Part shown: positions 28,393-36,070 of the stretch, one piece after another
How positions within the stretch are numbered: the stretch's first letter is position 1
Layout: each line of letters starts with the position of its first letter
Assembly (NCBI GenBank): GCA_963753545.1
Contig: CAVWCQ010000008.1
Location: 1,178,001-1,242,000 of the forward strand
DNA length: 64,000 nt
Source: CAVWCQ01 sp963753545
Lineage (GTDB): Bacteria; Chloroflexota; Anaerolineae; Aggregatilineales; Aggregatilineaceae
Reading direction: 5' to 3'
Program-made: the position numbers and the translations under genes
The notes under the pieces: generated by a model
What the model saw: only the letters and a program-made list of their open reading frames with translations
The model's database searches: none
Told to the model about the DNA's origin: nothing

Positions 28393-29641
28393 TCAGGTCG
28401 GGCTGTAAAACGGAACGGGAGTGATGATCAGGAAAAAGAGGACGATGGTCAGCAGGCCGATAATCGTACGCGGCAAACCGAGCGGCGTGAGATCGTCGTG
28501 CGGCGGCGGGTGGCGTAACCCGGTCAGCAGACCCATGAAGGCCCAGATCAGCCAGGCGAACCATGCGCCAAACAGCCCCAGCATGATCAGCGCCAGGAAA
28601 GTCGCGCCAGCCAGGGGCCATGCCCGCTGCCCAAACAGGGCATAGGATACGTGCCCGCCGTCGAACTGGCCGATGGGCAGCAGATTGAGCGAGGTCAGCA
28701 GTACGCCGAACCATGCCGCCAGCGCCATCGGGTGATTGTAAAACACCAGCCGGTCCAGATTGTTCGTCTCACGCACCAAGGGAGCCAGCGCATCGAGCAG
28801 CGGCGGATTGGAGACGCGGCGAATTCCCGCCTGCAGCCAGCTTAAATCCGGCCCGGCAACGGTTGGCGTCATCTGGATGCCATAGAGAAACAGGGGAATG
28901 GCCAGCACCATCCCGGCCAGCGGCCCGGCGATCCCCACGTCAAACAGCGCGCGGCGGTTCATGAGCGGGCTGCGAATGAAGATCACCGCGCCCATCGTAC
29001 CCAGCGAATGAGGGATGGGCAGCGGGATAAAAAACGGCAGCGTCACCTTGACACCGTGCAGCCGCGCCGCGACGTAATGCCCCATTTCGTGCACCCCAGA
29101 GAATCCCCAGCAAAGTCAGCGAAAACGGTAGACTGTCGCGCACGGCAGGCTTGATGACCGTCAGATCCCAGGCGCGGATGGCCTGGACAAACGCGGTGGT
29201 GGGCATTCCGGTCAGCGCCGCGCCCATGATCGTCGTCGTGACCATCGTCACGAGCAGCAGCAGCAAATGCAGCAGCGGACGCGTCTTGATCCGGCGCATG
29301 GGAAGCTCGCCCTCGATGGCGATGACGACATCTTCCCCATCGTCGCGCTGAAGCATCGCTGTGTAGCCCAGCGGCTTAAAGCGTTCGCTCACCGCCGCGT
29401 AGGCCGTTTCCGGCGGGATTTTCAGATCGCCCTTGAAGATATACACGCGCCCGATGCGCTTCTGCTCGGCGTGCGCTTCTCCGGCGATCTCCAGGATACC
29501 CGCCAGTGACTCCCGCAGCCGGAACAACTTCGGATCGACGGGCGGCGCGTTGACGAATGGATGATCCGCAGACAGCCGATCCGGTTGAGAGGGCGGTTGT
29601 GGTTTGCCAGAAAGATCGGTATACGACTCCGATAAACTCAT
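28393..29641 (-). CDS. Site-2-protease-like M50 membrane metalloprotease (one frameshift)
   Basis: About 415 residues joining two frames at about 29095. A cytoplasmic N-terminal domain (KIPPETAYAAVSERFKPLGY, MLQRDDGEDVVIAIEGEL) precedes membrane helices; the zinc motif HEMGH (MHEMGHYVAARLHGVKV) and the third-ligand motif LPIGQFDGGHVSYALFG are both present, with IAGPLAGMVLAIPL between them. This layout (no PDZ, N-terminal alpha/beta domain) matches the EGY/FtsH-like S2P subgroup of cyanobacteria and Chloroflexota, used for regulated intramembrane proteolysis. The start codon abuts the left end of the TnpB element, which separates it from dcd upstream; its native promoter or leader may have been lost. 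Confidence 0.85.
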
Positions 29642-29734
29642 AAAAATACTCGCCGGAGACCCCTGCTTTCAAGCGGGGGAGGAAGGCGAGACGGCCTCCT
29701 TTTCAACAACTTGAAACAGGGGTAGACTGAAGGC

Positions 29735-30853
29735 ATGAAACTGACGGCGATGGTGAAACTGGTTCCCTCGGAGGAGCAACGTGCCCTGCTGTACCAGACG
29801 CTGGAACAGGCGAATACCGCCTGCAATGCGATCAGCGATACGGCATGGACCCATCGAACGTTTGCGCGCGTGGCCCTGCACCGCCTGACGTATGCGCCAT
29901 TGCGCGCCGCTTATCCCCTGACCGCGCAGATGGTCGTGCGCTGTATCGGCAAGGTGGTCGATGCGTACAAGGCGGATCGCAAAACCAAACGACAGTTTCG
30001 CAAGCTGGGCGCGATCGGCTACGATAATCGCATTTTGAACTGGCAGATGGCGGCTAGCCGGGTCTCGATCTGGCTGCTGGGTGGGCGACAAGTGATCCCC
30101 TTCGTCACGGGCGCGCATCAGTGGGCGCTGCTGGCCGATCAGCAGGGCGAGAGCGACCTGGTGCAGCGCAAAGGCGAGTTCTACCTCTATACGACGTGCG
30201 CGGTGCCGGAAGACGCCCCGCTCGACCCGGACGCATGGCTCGGCGTAGATTTGGGCATCGTCAACCTTGCTGCCGACAGCGATGGGGAGTTCTACCAGGG
30301 CCAGACCGTGCAAAAGGTCCGCTTTCGTCACCGCCGTCTGCGGGGGCGCTTGCAGGCCGCCCGAACGGACAGTGCCCGCCGCCATCTGAAGCGGTTGTCG
30401 GGCAACGAACGACACTTTGCGACGGCTGTCAATCACACGATCAGTAAGCGATTGGTCCACAAGGCTCAAGGCACTGGACGCGGCATTGCCCTGGAAGACC
30501 TGAAGGGCATCCGCGCCAGGATAACGGTTCGCAGACCGCAGCGAGCCAATCTGCATGCCTGGTCGTTTAATCAGCTTCGTCAGTTTATCGAATACAAAGC
30601 CCAACGAGCAGGGGTGCGGGTTGTCGCGGTTGACCCGCGCCACACCAGCCGCACCTGTCCCGCCTGTGGTTGTATTGATAAACGCAATCGTCCTGCTCAA
30701 AGCATCTTCTCCTGTGTTCAGTGCGGTTTCGCTGCCCACCCTGACCACATCGCGGCGATCAATATTGGTCGCCGGGCGACTGTCAACTCGCCAATCGTAG
30801 GCACGGACGCCTCGCGTCCCCGACTTACAAGCTCCCCCTTCAGCCGGGAGTAG
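29735..30853 (+). CDS. tnpB: TnpB, RNA-guided nuclease of IS200/IS605 elements
   Basis: 372 residues, intact. RuvC-like active site: Asp172 in GVDLGIVN, Glu254 in IALEDLKGIR, Asp337 in HPDHIAAINI (usual form ADxNAAxNI, so His replaces Asn). A Cys4 zinc ribbon lies between the second and third motifs (CPACG at about 308-312, CVQCG at about 327-331). N-terminal VKLVPSEEQRALLYQTLEQA is the usual OrfB start. By family knowledge, TnpB cuts DNA matching a guide at the 3' end of an element-derived RNA and helps retain the element. The 3' end overlaps the dcd stop by 14 bp. Confidence 0.93.
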   Translation: MKLTAMVKLVPSEEQRALLYQTLEQANTACNAISDTAWTHRTFARVALHRLTYAPLRAAYPLTAQMVVRCIGKVVDAYKADRKTKRQFRKLGAIGYDNRILNWQMAASRVSIWLLGGRQVIPFVTGAHQWALLADQQGESDLVQRKGEFYLYTTCAVPEDAPLDPDAWLGVDLGIVNLAADSDGEFYQGQTVQKVRFRHRRLRGRLQAARTDSARRHLKRLSGNERHFATAVNHTISKRLVHKAQGTGRGIALEDLKGIRARITVRRPQRANLHAWSFNQLRQFIEYKAQRAGVRVVAVDPRHTSRTCPACGCIDKRNRPAQSIFSCVQCGFAAHPDHIAAINIGRRATVNSPIVGTDASRPRLTSSPFSRE

Positions 30854-30858
30854 TTGAC
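30740..30858 (+). ncRNA. Putative omega-RNA (reRNA) scaffold at the right end
   Basis: In IS200/IS605 elements the guide RNA is encoded by the 3' part of tnpB and the right end, with the guide taken from flanking DNA. Here the region holds a hairpin GGACGC.CTCG.GCGTCC (about 30804-30820) and the terminal hairpin 30832-30850. The guide would start near 30859. Length and 5' end are estimates from family knowledge. Confidence 0.4.
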
Positions 30859-31430
30859 TTGTTGTCCTGTGATTGCTCGACTTTCGGCAGGATGATCCCC
30901 TGCTGGCCCTGGTATTTACCCTTCTTGTCGGCGTAGGAGATTTCACATTCCTCGTCCGCTTCAAAGAACAAGACCTGGGCTATTCCTTCGTTGGCGTAGA
31001 TTTTAGCAGGAAGCGGCGTTGTGTTGCTGATTTCGAGCGTCACGAAGCCGGTCCATTCCGGTTCGAAGGGCGTTACGTTGACTATTAATCCGCATCTTGC
31101 ATAACTGCTTTTTCCTAGGCATACTGTCAATACTTTGCGTGGGATACGAAAGTATTCAATGGTCCGTCCAAGAACAAACGAATTCGGAGGAATAATGCAC
31201 ACATCACCCTGAAAATCGACCATCGATTTCGAATCGAAGTTTTTGGGATCGACAACGGCGCTGAAGATATTGGTGAAAATTTTGAATTCGTCGGCAATGC
31301 GGATATCGTAGCCATACGAGGACACGCCGTAGCTGATCACGCCGCTGCGCACCTGCGAATCAACAAATGGCTCGATCATTCGTTCTTCGAGCGCCATTTT
31401 ACGAATCCAATGATCGGGTTTAAGTCCCAC
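30840..31430 (-). CDS. dcd: dCTP deaminase
   Basis: 196 residues with a GTG start (AGGAGG 6 nt upstream). Signatures: GVSSYGYDIRIADEFKIF, IPPNSFVLGRTIEYFRIPR, CLGKSSYARCGLIVNVTPFE, GFVTLEISNTTPLPAKIYAN, EGIAQVLFFEADE, YADKKGKYQGQQGI. Forms a trimer making dUTP from dCTP for thymidylate synthesis; the catalytic Glu lies in the TLEISN segment. The last few codons (from about Ser-Thr-Thr-Pro-Gly) and the stop codon are supplied by the right end of the TnpB element, so the native C-terminus has been replaced, probably harmlessly since it lies after the conserved core. Confidence 0.95.
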   Translation of the reverse strand: MGLKPDHWIRKMALEERMIEPFVDSQVRSGVISYGVSSYGYDIRIADEFKIFTNIFSAVVDPKNFDSKSMVDFQGDVCIIPPNSFVLGRTIEYFRIPRKVLTVCLGKSSYARCGLIVNVTPFEPEWTGFVTLEISNTTPLPAKIYANEGIAQVLFFEADEECEISYADKKGKYQGQQGIILPKVEQSQDNKSTTPG

Positions 31431-31505
31431 TGCTTTCCTCCTGTAGTTAGATTGTACGGATCACGCGGTTATTTTGCGCATATTTCTCATCAAAAACACA
31501 GCAAA

Positions 31506-31529
31506 GGAGCAGAGCCATCCCTCTGCCCC
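31506..31529 (-). terminator. Probable intrinsic terminator after argS
   Basis: Minus-strand stem GGGGCAGAG / CTCTGCTCC with GGATGG loop; the following sequence TTTGCTGTGTTTTTG is T-rich but interrupted. Confidence 0.55.
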
Positions 31530-31551
31530 TCTCCAGCAACAATATACTCGA

Positions 31552-33261
31552 CTACATGACTTCAGGCGCGGACATGCCCATCAGCATCAGCAGTCGCTTA
31601 AAAACGACCTGCGCGGCACGGTACAAACGCAGGCGGGCTTTGGCGACATCGGCTGGCACTTCGCTGTGCAGGACGCGGATCTCGTCGTACATCGGGTGGA
31701 ACATCCGGGCCAGATCCAGGGCAAAGAACGCCAGCTTATGCGGGCCGAGTTCCTCATAGGCCTGGACGATCACTTCCGGCGTTTCCAGCAGTTTGCGGAT
31801 GAAGCCGCGTTCGCGGTCTCCCAGCAGGGTCAGATCGGCCCCATCGTCGGAGAAGCCGCGCTCGACGGCCTGCCGGAAGATACCCGCGCAGCGCACAAGC
31901 GCGTTCTGGATGTAATACACCGGATTCTCGTTGGCGTGCTGCCGGGCGAGATCGAGATCAAATTCCAGGTGGCTGTTCGGGCTGCGGGCCAGGATAAAGT
32001 AGCGTACCACGTCGCCGCCGACATCATCGACCAGTTCATCGAGAGTCACATATTCGCCCTTACGGGTGCTCATGCGGCGCGCCTGACCCCCTTCGACCAG
32101 AGTCACGAACTGGTGGAGCAGCACATGAACGGGCTTCGGATCGTAGCCAACGGCCTGCAAGCCGCGCGCGACGGTCTGCGCCTCGATAATATGATCGGTT
32201 CCCAGCACGTTGATCAGGTATTTAAAGCCGCGATCCAGCTTGTTCATGTGATAGGCGATATCGGGCAGCACGTAGGTTGGCTCGCCGGATGCCTTGACGA
32301 TTACGCGGTCTTCCTCGTCGCCCAGGGCGGTAGATCGGAACCAGACGGCATCTTTGGCCCCGGCTGGAACCTTGGCGCGTTCCTCGTCGCTGGCCCCTTC
32401 CCGGCTCACGGCGCGGTAGACATACCCGTTCTGCTCCAACTGTTCCAGGACGCGCCACACGCTGCCATCGTTATAGGTGTTGTTCTCGTTGAAGAACGTG
32501 TTGAAGTGGATATTGACACGATCCAGGCTGACCTCGATCCACTTGAAGATCGCGGCTTCGGCTTCGTCCTTAAAGCGTTCCCAGGATTCATCCTTCAGCA
32601 AGTCGCCATAACGGGCGGCGAGTTCTTTTGCCATCGTGATCAAATAGTCGCCCTGGTAACCTTCTGCTGGCAGTTCGGCGGGAAGGCCGAGCGCTTCCAG
32701 GTAGCGCGCCTGCAAGCTGCGCCCCAACATCTGCATCTGGCGGCCCGCGTTGTTGAAGTAATATTCCATCTCGACGGTATAACCGAGCGCCGACAGCACA
32801 TTCGCCATCGTACTGCCGATCACGCCGCCGCGCGTCCGTCCAACCGTGATCGGCCCGGTGGGATTAGCGCTCACACATTCCACCTGGGCCTTCTGCCCGC
32901 CGCCGATATTCTGCGCGAAGACATTTTCCCCGGCGGCGAGGATCACATCCAACTGGGCCAGCAGCCAGGAATCTGACAGGCGGATATTCAGGAATCCGGG
33001 CGGCGCGACTTCGACGGAACCGAGATAGTCGGGCTGGGCGGCATGGCGGGCGATGATCGTGGCGATATCCAGCGGCTTCATTTTGAGCGGCTTGGCAAGC
33101 TGCATGGCGACCGGGCTGGCGTAATCGCCCAGTTCGGGTTTTGCGCTGTGCTGCACGGGAACCGGATTGGGAATCTCGAACGCGGGCAGATCGCCCGAAG
33201 ACTGCGCGGATCGAAGCGCTTCCGCGATAAGGGCTGCAATTTGAGCGGGTAACAAGTCCAC
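31552..33261 (-). CDS. argS: Arginyl-tRNA synthetase
   Basis: About 569 residues. GTG at 33261 is the preferred start (GAGGA 9 nt upstream) over an in-frame GTG at 33270. Order: N-terminal Arg_N domain (residues 1-90), class I catalytic domain with SANPTGPITVGRTRGGVIGS, insertion and LPDIAYHMNKLDRGFKYLIN, GTDHI, KMSKS-equivalent RMSTRKGEYVTLDEL, and the DALR anticodon-binding helices (LARMFHPMYDEIRVL, RLYRAAQVVFKRLLMLMGMS). Ligates arginine to tRNA-Arg. Odd point: the HIGH signature reads T-V-G-R (about residues 139-142), lacking both histidines. The DALR end and overall length are normal. Confidence 0.95.
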   Translation of the reverse strand: MDLLPAQIAALIAEALRSAQSSGDLPAFEIPNPVPVQHSAKPELGDYASPVAMQLAKPLKMKPLDIATIIARHAAQPDYLGSVEVAPPGFLNIRLSDSWLLAQLDVILAAGENVFAQNIGGGQKAQVECVSANPTGPITVGRTRGGVIGSTMANVLSALGYTVEMEYYFNNAGRQMQMLGRSLQARYLEALGLPAELPAEGYQGDYLITMAKELAARYGDLLKDESWERFKDEAEAAIFKWIEVSLDRVNIHFNTFFNENNTYNDGSVWRVLEQLEQNGYVYRAVSREGASDEERAKVPAGAKDAVWFRSTALGDEEDRVIVKASGEPTYVLPDIAYHMNKLDRGFKYLINVLGTDHIIEAQTVARGLQAVGYDPKPVHVLLHQFVTLVEGGQARRMSTRKGEYVTLDELVDDVGGDVVRYFILARSPNSHLEFDLDLARQHANENPVYYIQNALVRCAGIFRQAVERGFSDDGADLTLLGDRERGFIRKLLETPEVIVQAYEELGPHKLAFFALDLARMFHPMYDEIRVLHSEVPADVAKARLRLYRAAQVVFKRLLMLMGMSAPEVM

Positions 33262-33390
33262 AGACACCACTCCTCAAGGACAAGGGTCAGCAAATTTGCG
33301 TCATTGTAGCATATTTGGGGGGTGCTTGGGATTGGGCAAAAGGAACGGAGTACAATAATAAACAGCAGTAGCGGTATAAGGAATAGAAGT

Positions 33391-33615
33391 ATGGCCCTCA
33401 TCTCAAGTGAACTGATCAGCCGTCTACTGGAACTGCCGAGAAGACAGGTCTGGACGGATTATGATGCCGAATCAGACGTGCTGTACATCAGTTTCCGCAA
33501 ACCGCAGCAGGCCAACGACAGCATTATGGAAGACGACGGAAACATCTACCACTACCGGGACGATATGTTAGTAGGCGTCACCGTGCTCAATGCCGAACAA
33601 AAAACGACAAGGTGA
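33391..33615 (+). CDS. DUF2283-domain small protein
   Basis: 74 residues from ATG 33391 (GGAATAGAAG upstream). DWxxYDxxxDxLYI signature: VWTDYDAESDVLYISFRKP, then DDGNIYHYRDDMLVGVTVLN. DUF2283 proteins are small all-beta proteins often found near toxin-antitoxin or mobile genes; role unknown. Divergent from argS. Confidence 0.85.
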   Translation: MALISSELISRLLELPRRQVWTDYDAESDVLYISFRKPQQANDSIMEDDGNIYHYRDDMLVGVTVLNAEQKTTR

Positions 33616-33655
33616 AACAGTTCAAGACCACCAGCAATAACTAACCAGGGTGGTC

Positions 33656-34636
33656 TCAGGCCGTGACGTGATCCGTCTTATAATCCCGCCAGGACAGGAC
33701 GCCCAGCAGATCCGCGACTTCTCGCGTGCCATGACTGCCGCAGGCAAAACAGTGCACGCCGTGCGTGTTGTAGTTCCAACTCGCGGAGGGGTGATGGTCA
33801 TCATGGAAGGGACAGCGGAAGCTCTTGCTGAACCCCTTGCCGTTGGGAGGGGAGATATTCCACAGACGCAGGGCGGCTTCTTCGACAACCTCGATGCACC
33901 ACTGATCGTAGAGGGCGCGGTAATCGGGCAGTACTTTCGGCAAGGGAAGCTGCCAGTAGATCGCTTCGTGATTTTTCCGCCCGCCGGACGTGACTTCAAC
34001 CTCTTCTTCCGGCAATCTTTCCAGCACAACCTTGAGATGCTCCGCTCCCAGCAGGACCAGCAGCCGTCCGATATCGCCGCCGCTGCCCATCCGGAAGCGC
34101 AGCGTATGCACATGGGCGCTGATACCCGTATCTTGCAGGGCGGAACAGATGTGAGCCGCAAACAGTGTCCCGGCCTCATCGCGATCCGGCGCGAGATGGA
34201 CTTGTTTGACCTTAAGCTGCTCTAACTCCGGGACAAACCAATCCGGAATGGTGCGTGTCTCGCCGTCAAACATGCAGGTCGCGTTAGAGATGCCGCCTTC
34301 CCACAAGGCCCAGACATCGGCTTCACCGCTGGCGATCCAGAGCAGACCGTCCGCATCCATCACGCGCTGCCGCAGTTTGCGGTCCACATCGTAGAAACGG
34401 ATGCCGTCCGGTTTTTGGGGCCGCCAGAGATATTTCGGGGTGGCGCTGCTGTCAAACGCCTTCCAGCGCTTTTCATCGAAGAAGGGATGAATGGGATACT
34501 CCCAACCCTGTCCGCGCGGGGTAATCTGAAAGTGGTCAATCGTGCCCTCAGACAGGCCGCGTTCACCCAGCAGTTCTACCCAAAAACCGTGCGCTATCCC
34601 CTGCTGAAGTTGCATAACGGTCTGCGCCATTTCCAC
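33656..34636 (-). CDS. Primase-like protein with TOPRIM domain before a CHC2-type zinc finger
   Basis: 326 residues. N-terminal 90 residues (GFWVELLGERGLSEGTIDHF, KYLWRPQKPDG) resemble the region ahead of TOPRIM in mobile-element primases. A TOPRIM domain follows: LLWIASGEADVWALWEGG with the acidic Glu-x-Asp pair, and VHLAPDRDEAG with the DxD motif. The C-terminus holds a zinc finger CPFHDDHHPSASWNYNTHGV...CFACG of the DnaG CHC2 type, and then the tail TREVADLLGV. In DnaG and phage primases the zinc finger comes first. Possibly a permuted or rearranged mobile-element gene; an alternative is a DNA-binding protein with no priming activity. No RNA-polymerase core domain of normal length is seen. 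Confidence 0.72.
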   Translation of the reverse strand: MEMAQTVMQLQQGIAHGFWVELLGERGLSEGTIDHFQITPRGQGWEYPIHPFFDEKRWKAFDSSATPKYLWRPQKPDGIRFYDVDRKLRQRVMDADGLLWIASGEADVWALWEGGISNATCMFDGETRTIPDWFVPELEQLKVKQVHLAPDRDEAGTLFAAHICSALQDTGISAHVHTLRFRMGSGGDIGRLLVLLGAEHLKVVLERLPEEEVEVTSGGRKNHEAIYWQLPLPKVLPDYRALYDQWCIEVVEEAALRLWNISPPNGKGFSKSFRCPFHDDHHPSASWNYNTHGVHCFACGSHGTREVADLLGVLSWRDYKTDHVTA

Positions 34637-34661
34637 CCATCTCGCCTTGTGTTATACTTTA

Positions 34662-34691
34662 ATTATAGCACATTTGTTCTAAAAATGCTAT
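34662..34691. promoter_or_regulatory. Inverted repeat overlapping a minus-strand -10 box
   Basis: ATAGCA (34665-34670) and TGCTAT (34686-34691) form inverted arms in an AT-rich 65-bp divergent gap between the primase-like gene and the DinB gene. On the minus strand TATAAT (34662-34667) sits inside one arm, so a bound regulator would block that promoter. Regulator unknown. Confidence 0.4.
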
Positions 34692-34728
34692 AACCATTAC
34701 AGTCGGGTCGGCTTGATTTGGAGGCACC

Positions 34729-35193
34729 ATGATCGCGGAAACGTTCAGAAACGAGCTGCTTGAACTGCTCGATGAAACCTTTGAGCATGTGCATGGTATT
34801 TATCTGGATGGAGGCACTTCGCTCTTCGAGACGCTGGAAACGATATCGGCGGAGGAGGCATCACGCCCCGTATCCACGACCTGCGCGACGCTTGCCGCTC
34901 AGGTGGAGCACGTCCGCTTTTACCTGGATGTTCTTGAAGATGTTCTGCTCAAGCAGGATACCGGCGCGGTAGACTGGCAGGAAATCTGGCGGACGGTACA
35001 CGGCGTGACACCGGAGGAATGGGAGGCCAGCAAGGGGCGGCTGAGAGACAGCTACCAGCGCGTTTTGAAGCTCATGAAAAGCTTTGATACATGGGAGGGC
35101 GAAAACGAGATTTCCGGTTCGCTGGCGATCCTGGTTCATACGGCGTATCACCTGGGCGAAATCCGGCAGGCGTTGTGCACGGTCAAAAGGTAG
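34729..35193 (+). CDS. DinB-superfamily protein
   Basis: 154 residues, four-helix-bundle pattern. Possible metal ligands: His in CATLAAQVEHVRFYLDVLED and His in AILVHTAYHLGEIRQALC, the latter being the typical DinB/YfiT C-terminal HxxYHxGEIRQ motif. Family members bind a divalent metal and often act as thiol-dependent (bacillithiol or similar) S-transferases, but this one cannot be assigned. Start at ATG 34729 after GGAGGCACC. Monocistronic. Confidence 0.85.
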   Translation: MIAETFRNELLELLDETFEHVHGIYLDGGTSLFETLETISAEEASRPVSTTCATLAAQVEHVRFYLDVLEDVLLKQDTGAVDWQEIWRTVHGVTPEEWEASKGRLRDSYQRVLKLMKSFDTWEGENEISGSLAILVHTAYHLGEIRQALCTVKR

Positions 35194-35312
35194 TGTTTTT
35201 GACGATACAATCATGATCCAGATGGTCAAGGACCGGAATGGCCTAAGTCCGCCAGAAGAAGGGGCTGGATGGCGATGTCGTGATCATCCAGCCCACAGGC
35301 TAACCGGAACAA

Positions 35313-35597
35313 CTATTTGAAGCTGGCGATAAACTCATCAATTGGAATTGCCGCCATCGTCAGAATGCGTAAGGTCCCGCGGGAGGCCAGTTCAGCGGAT
35401 ACGCGGGCCATAGTCGCGTCATCTGGCCCCTCAACGATATTCACAAAGTCATACGGTCCCAGTGTCGCATACTGACCCACGACCCGTACCCCTAGTTTTA
35501 TGATCTCCGCGTTGACTTCTTTAATGCGCCCCGGATTGGTCTTGACAGTCTTCGACCCCTCATCCGTGAGGGTGGTCAACAAAATGTAGACGGCCAT
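35313..35597 (-). CDS. GYD-domain protein
   Basis: 94 residues: MAVYILLTTLTDEGSKTVKT, then VVGQYATLGPYDFVNIVEGP with the GxYD signature, and TLRILTMAAIPIDEFIASFK. GYD proteins are small ferredoxin-like folds with no established role. Good ribosome site GAAGGAGG ahead of ATG 35597. Followed at about 250 bp by the divergent tRNA. Confidence 0.9.
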   Translation of the reverse strand: MAVYILLTTLTDEGSKTVKTNPGRIKEVNAEIIKLGVRVVGQYATLGPYDFVNIVEGPDDATMARVSAELASRGTLRILTMAAIPIDEFIASFK

Positions 35598-35808
35598 AAA
35601 AATCCTCCTTCATTCAAACTACTGCTTATAGCGGACGGTCGGTGGTCTAGAAACAGTCGAATAGAAACAGGACGAAGTTAGCGGGATGGCTGTCAGGAAA
35701 CGACTATCAACGGTTGGAGTGAGGTGGGTGAGATAGGCAACCCCTATGAATAGTATAAGCGAGATATACCGTTTTTATCGTAATACAAGAGACGGCGTAA
35801 GCCGCGCC

Positions 35809-35838
35809 TTGACGAGCGCTCCCCCGCACCGCTATAAT
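35809..35838 (+). promoter_or_regulatory. Sigma-70-type promoter of the tRNA-Val gene
   Basis: TTGACG (35809-35814) and a perfect TATAAT (35833-35838) with an 18-bp spacer; the tRNA starts 12 bp downstream. Confidence 0.85.
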
Positions 35839-35849
35839 GGGCAGTGTAC

Positions 35850-35923
35850 GGGCGTCTAGCTCAGTTGGTTAGAGCGCTTCTCTTACAAAGAAGAGGTCAG
35901 GGGTTCGAGTCCCTTGACGCCCA
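35850..35923 (+). tRNA. tRNA-Val (anticodon TAC)
   Basis: Cloverleaf: acceptor GGGCGTC / GACGCCC, D arm GCTCAGTTGGTTAGAGC, anticodon stem CTTCT / AGAAG with loop CTTACAA (anticodon TAC), T arm GGGG.TTCGAGT.CCC-type, discriminator A. The CCA end is not encoded. Confidence 0.95.
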
Positions 35924-36070
35924 TCCAGGCTCCAGAACATGGAGCTTTTTGTTTCTCCGCTCCAATCCACCGATAGGCCGATGGCTGGTGATCCACGACT
36001 TGACACAAATCCCATGTTGGACGCAAAGTTAAGGTTGCACCAAATCGACCTATGTCTCACGGGGGATACG

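Larger units (their letters stand above)
29650..30858 (+). mobile_element. IS200/IS605-type element carrying only tnpB
   Basis: No terminal inverted repeats; instead subterminal hairpins typical of this family: left end CCCCTGC.TTTCAA.GCGGGG (29660-29678) and right end CTCCCCC.TTCAG.CCGGGAG (30832-30850) followed by TAGTTGAC. No TnpA (Y1 transposase) is encoded, so movement would need a helper in trans. Exact ends are inferred; the right end is probably at or near 30858. Inserted between dcd and the site-2 protease gene. Confidence 0.75.

Noticed and set aside
29669..30964. 431-residue minus-strand frame over tnpB
   Set aside because: Antisense of tnpB; Arg/Ser/Thr-rich start and no recognisable fold.
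31474..32976. 500-residue plus-strand frame over argS
   Set aside because: Antisense shadow; His/Gln-rich composition and no domain, while the minus frame is a complete ArgRS.
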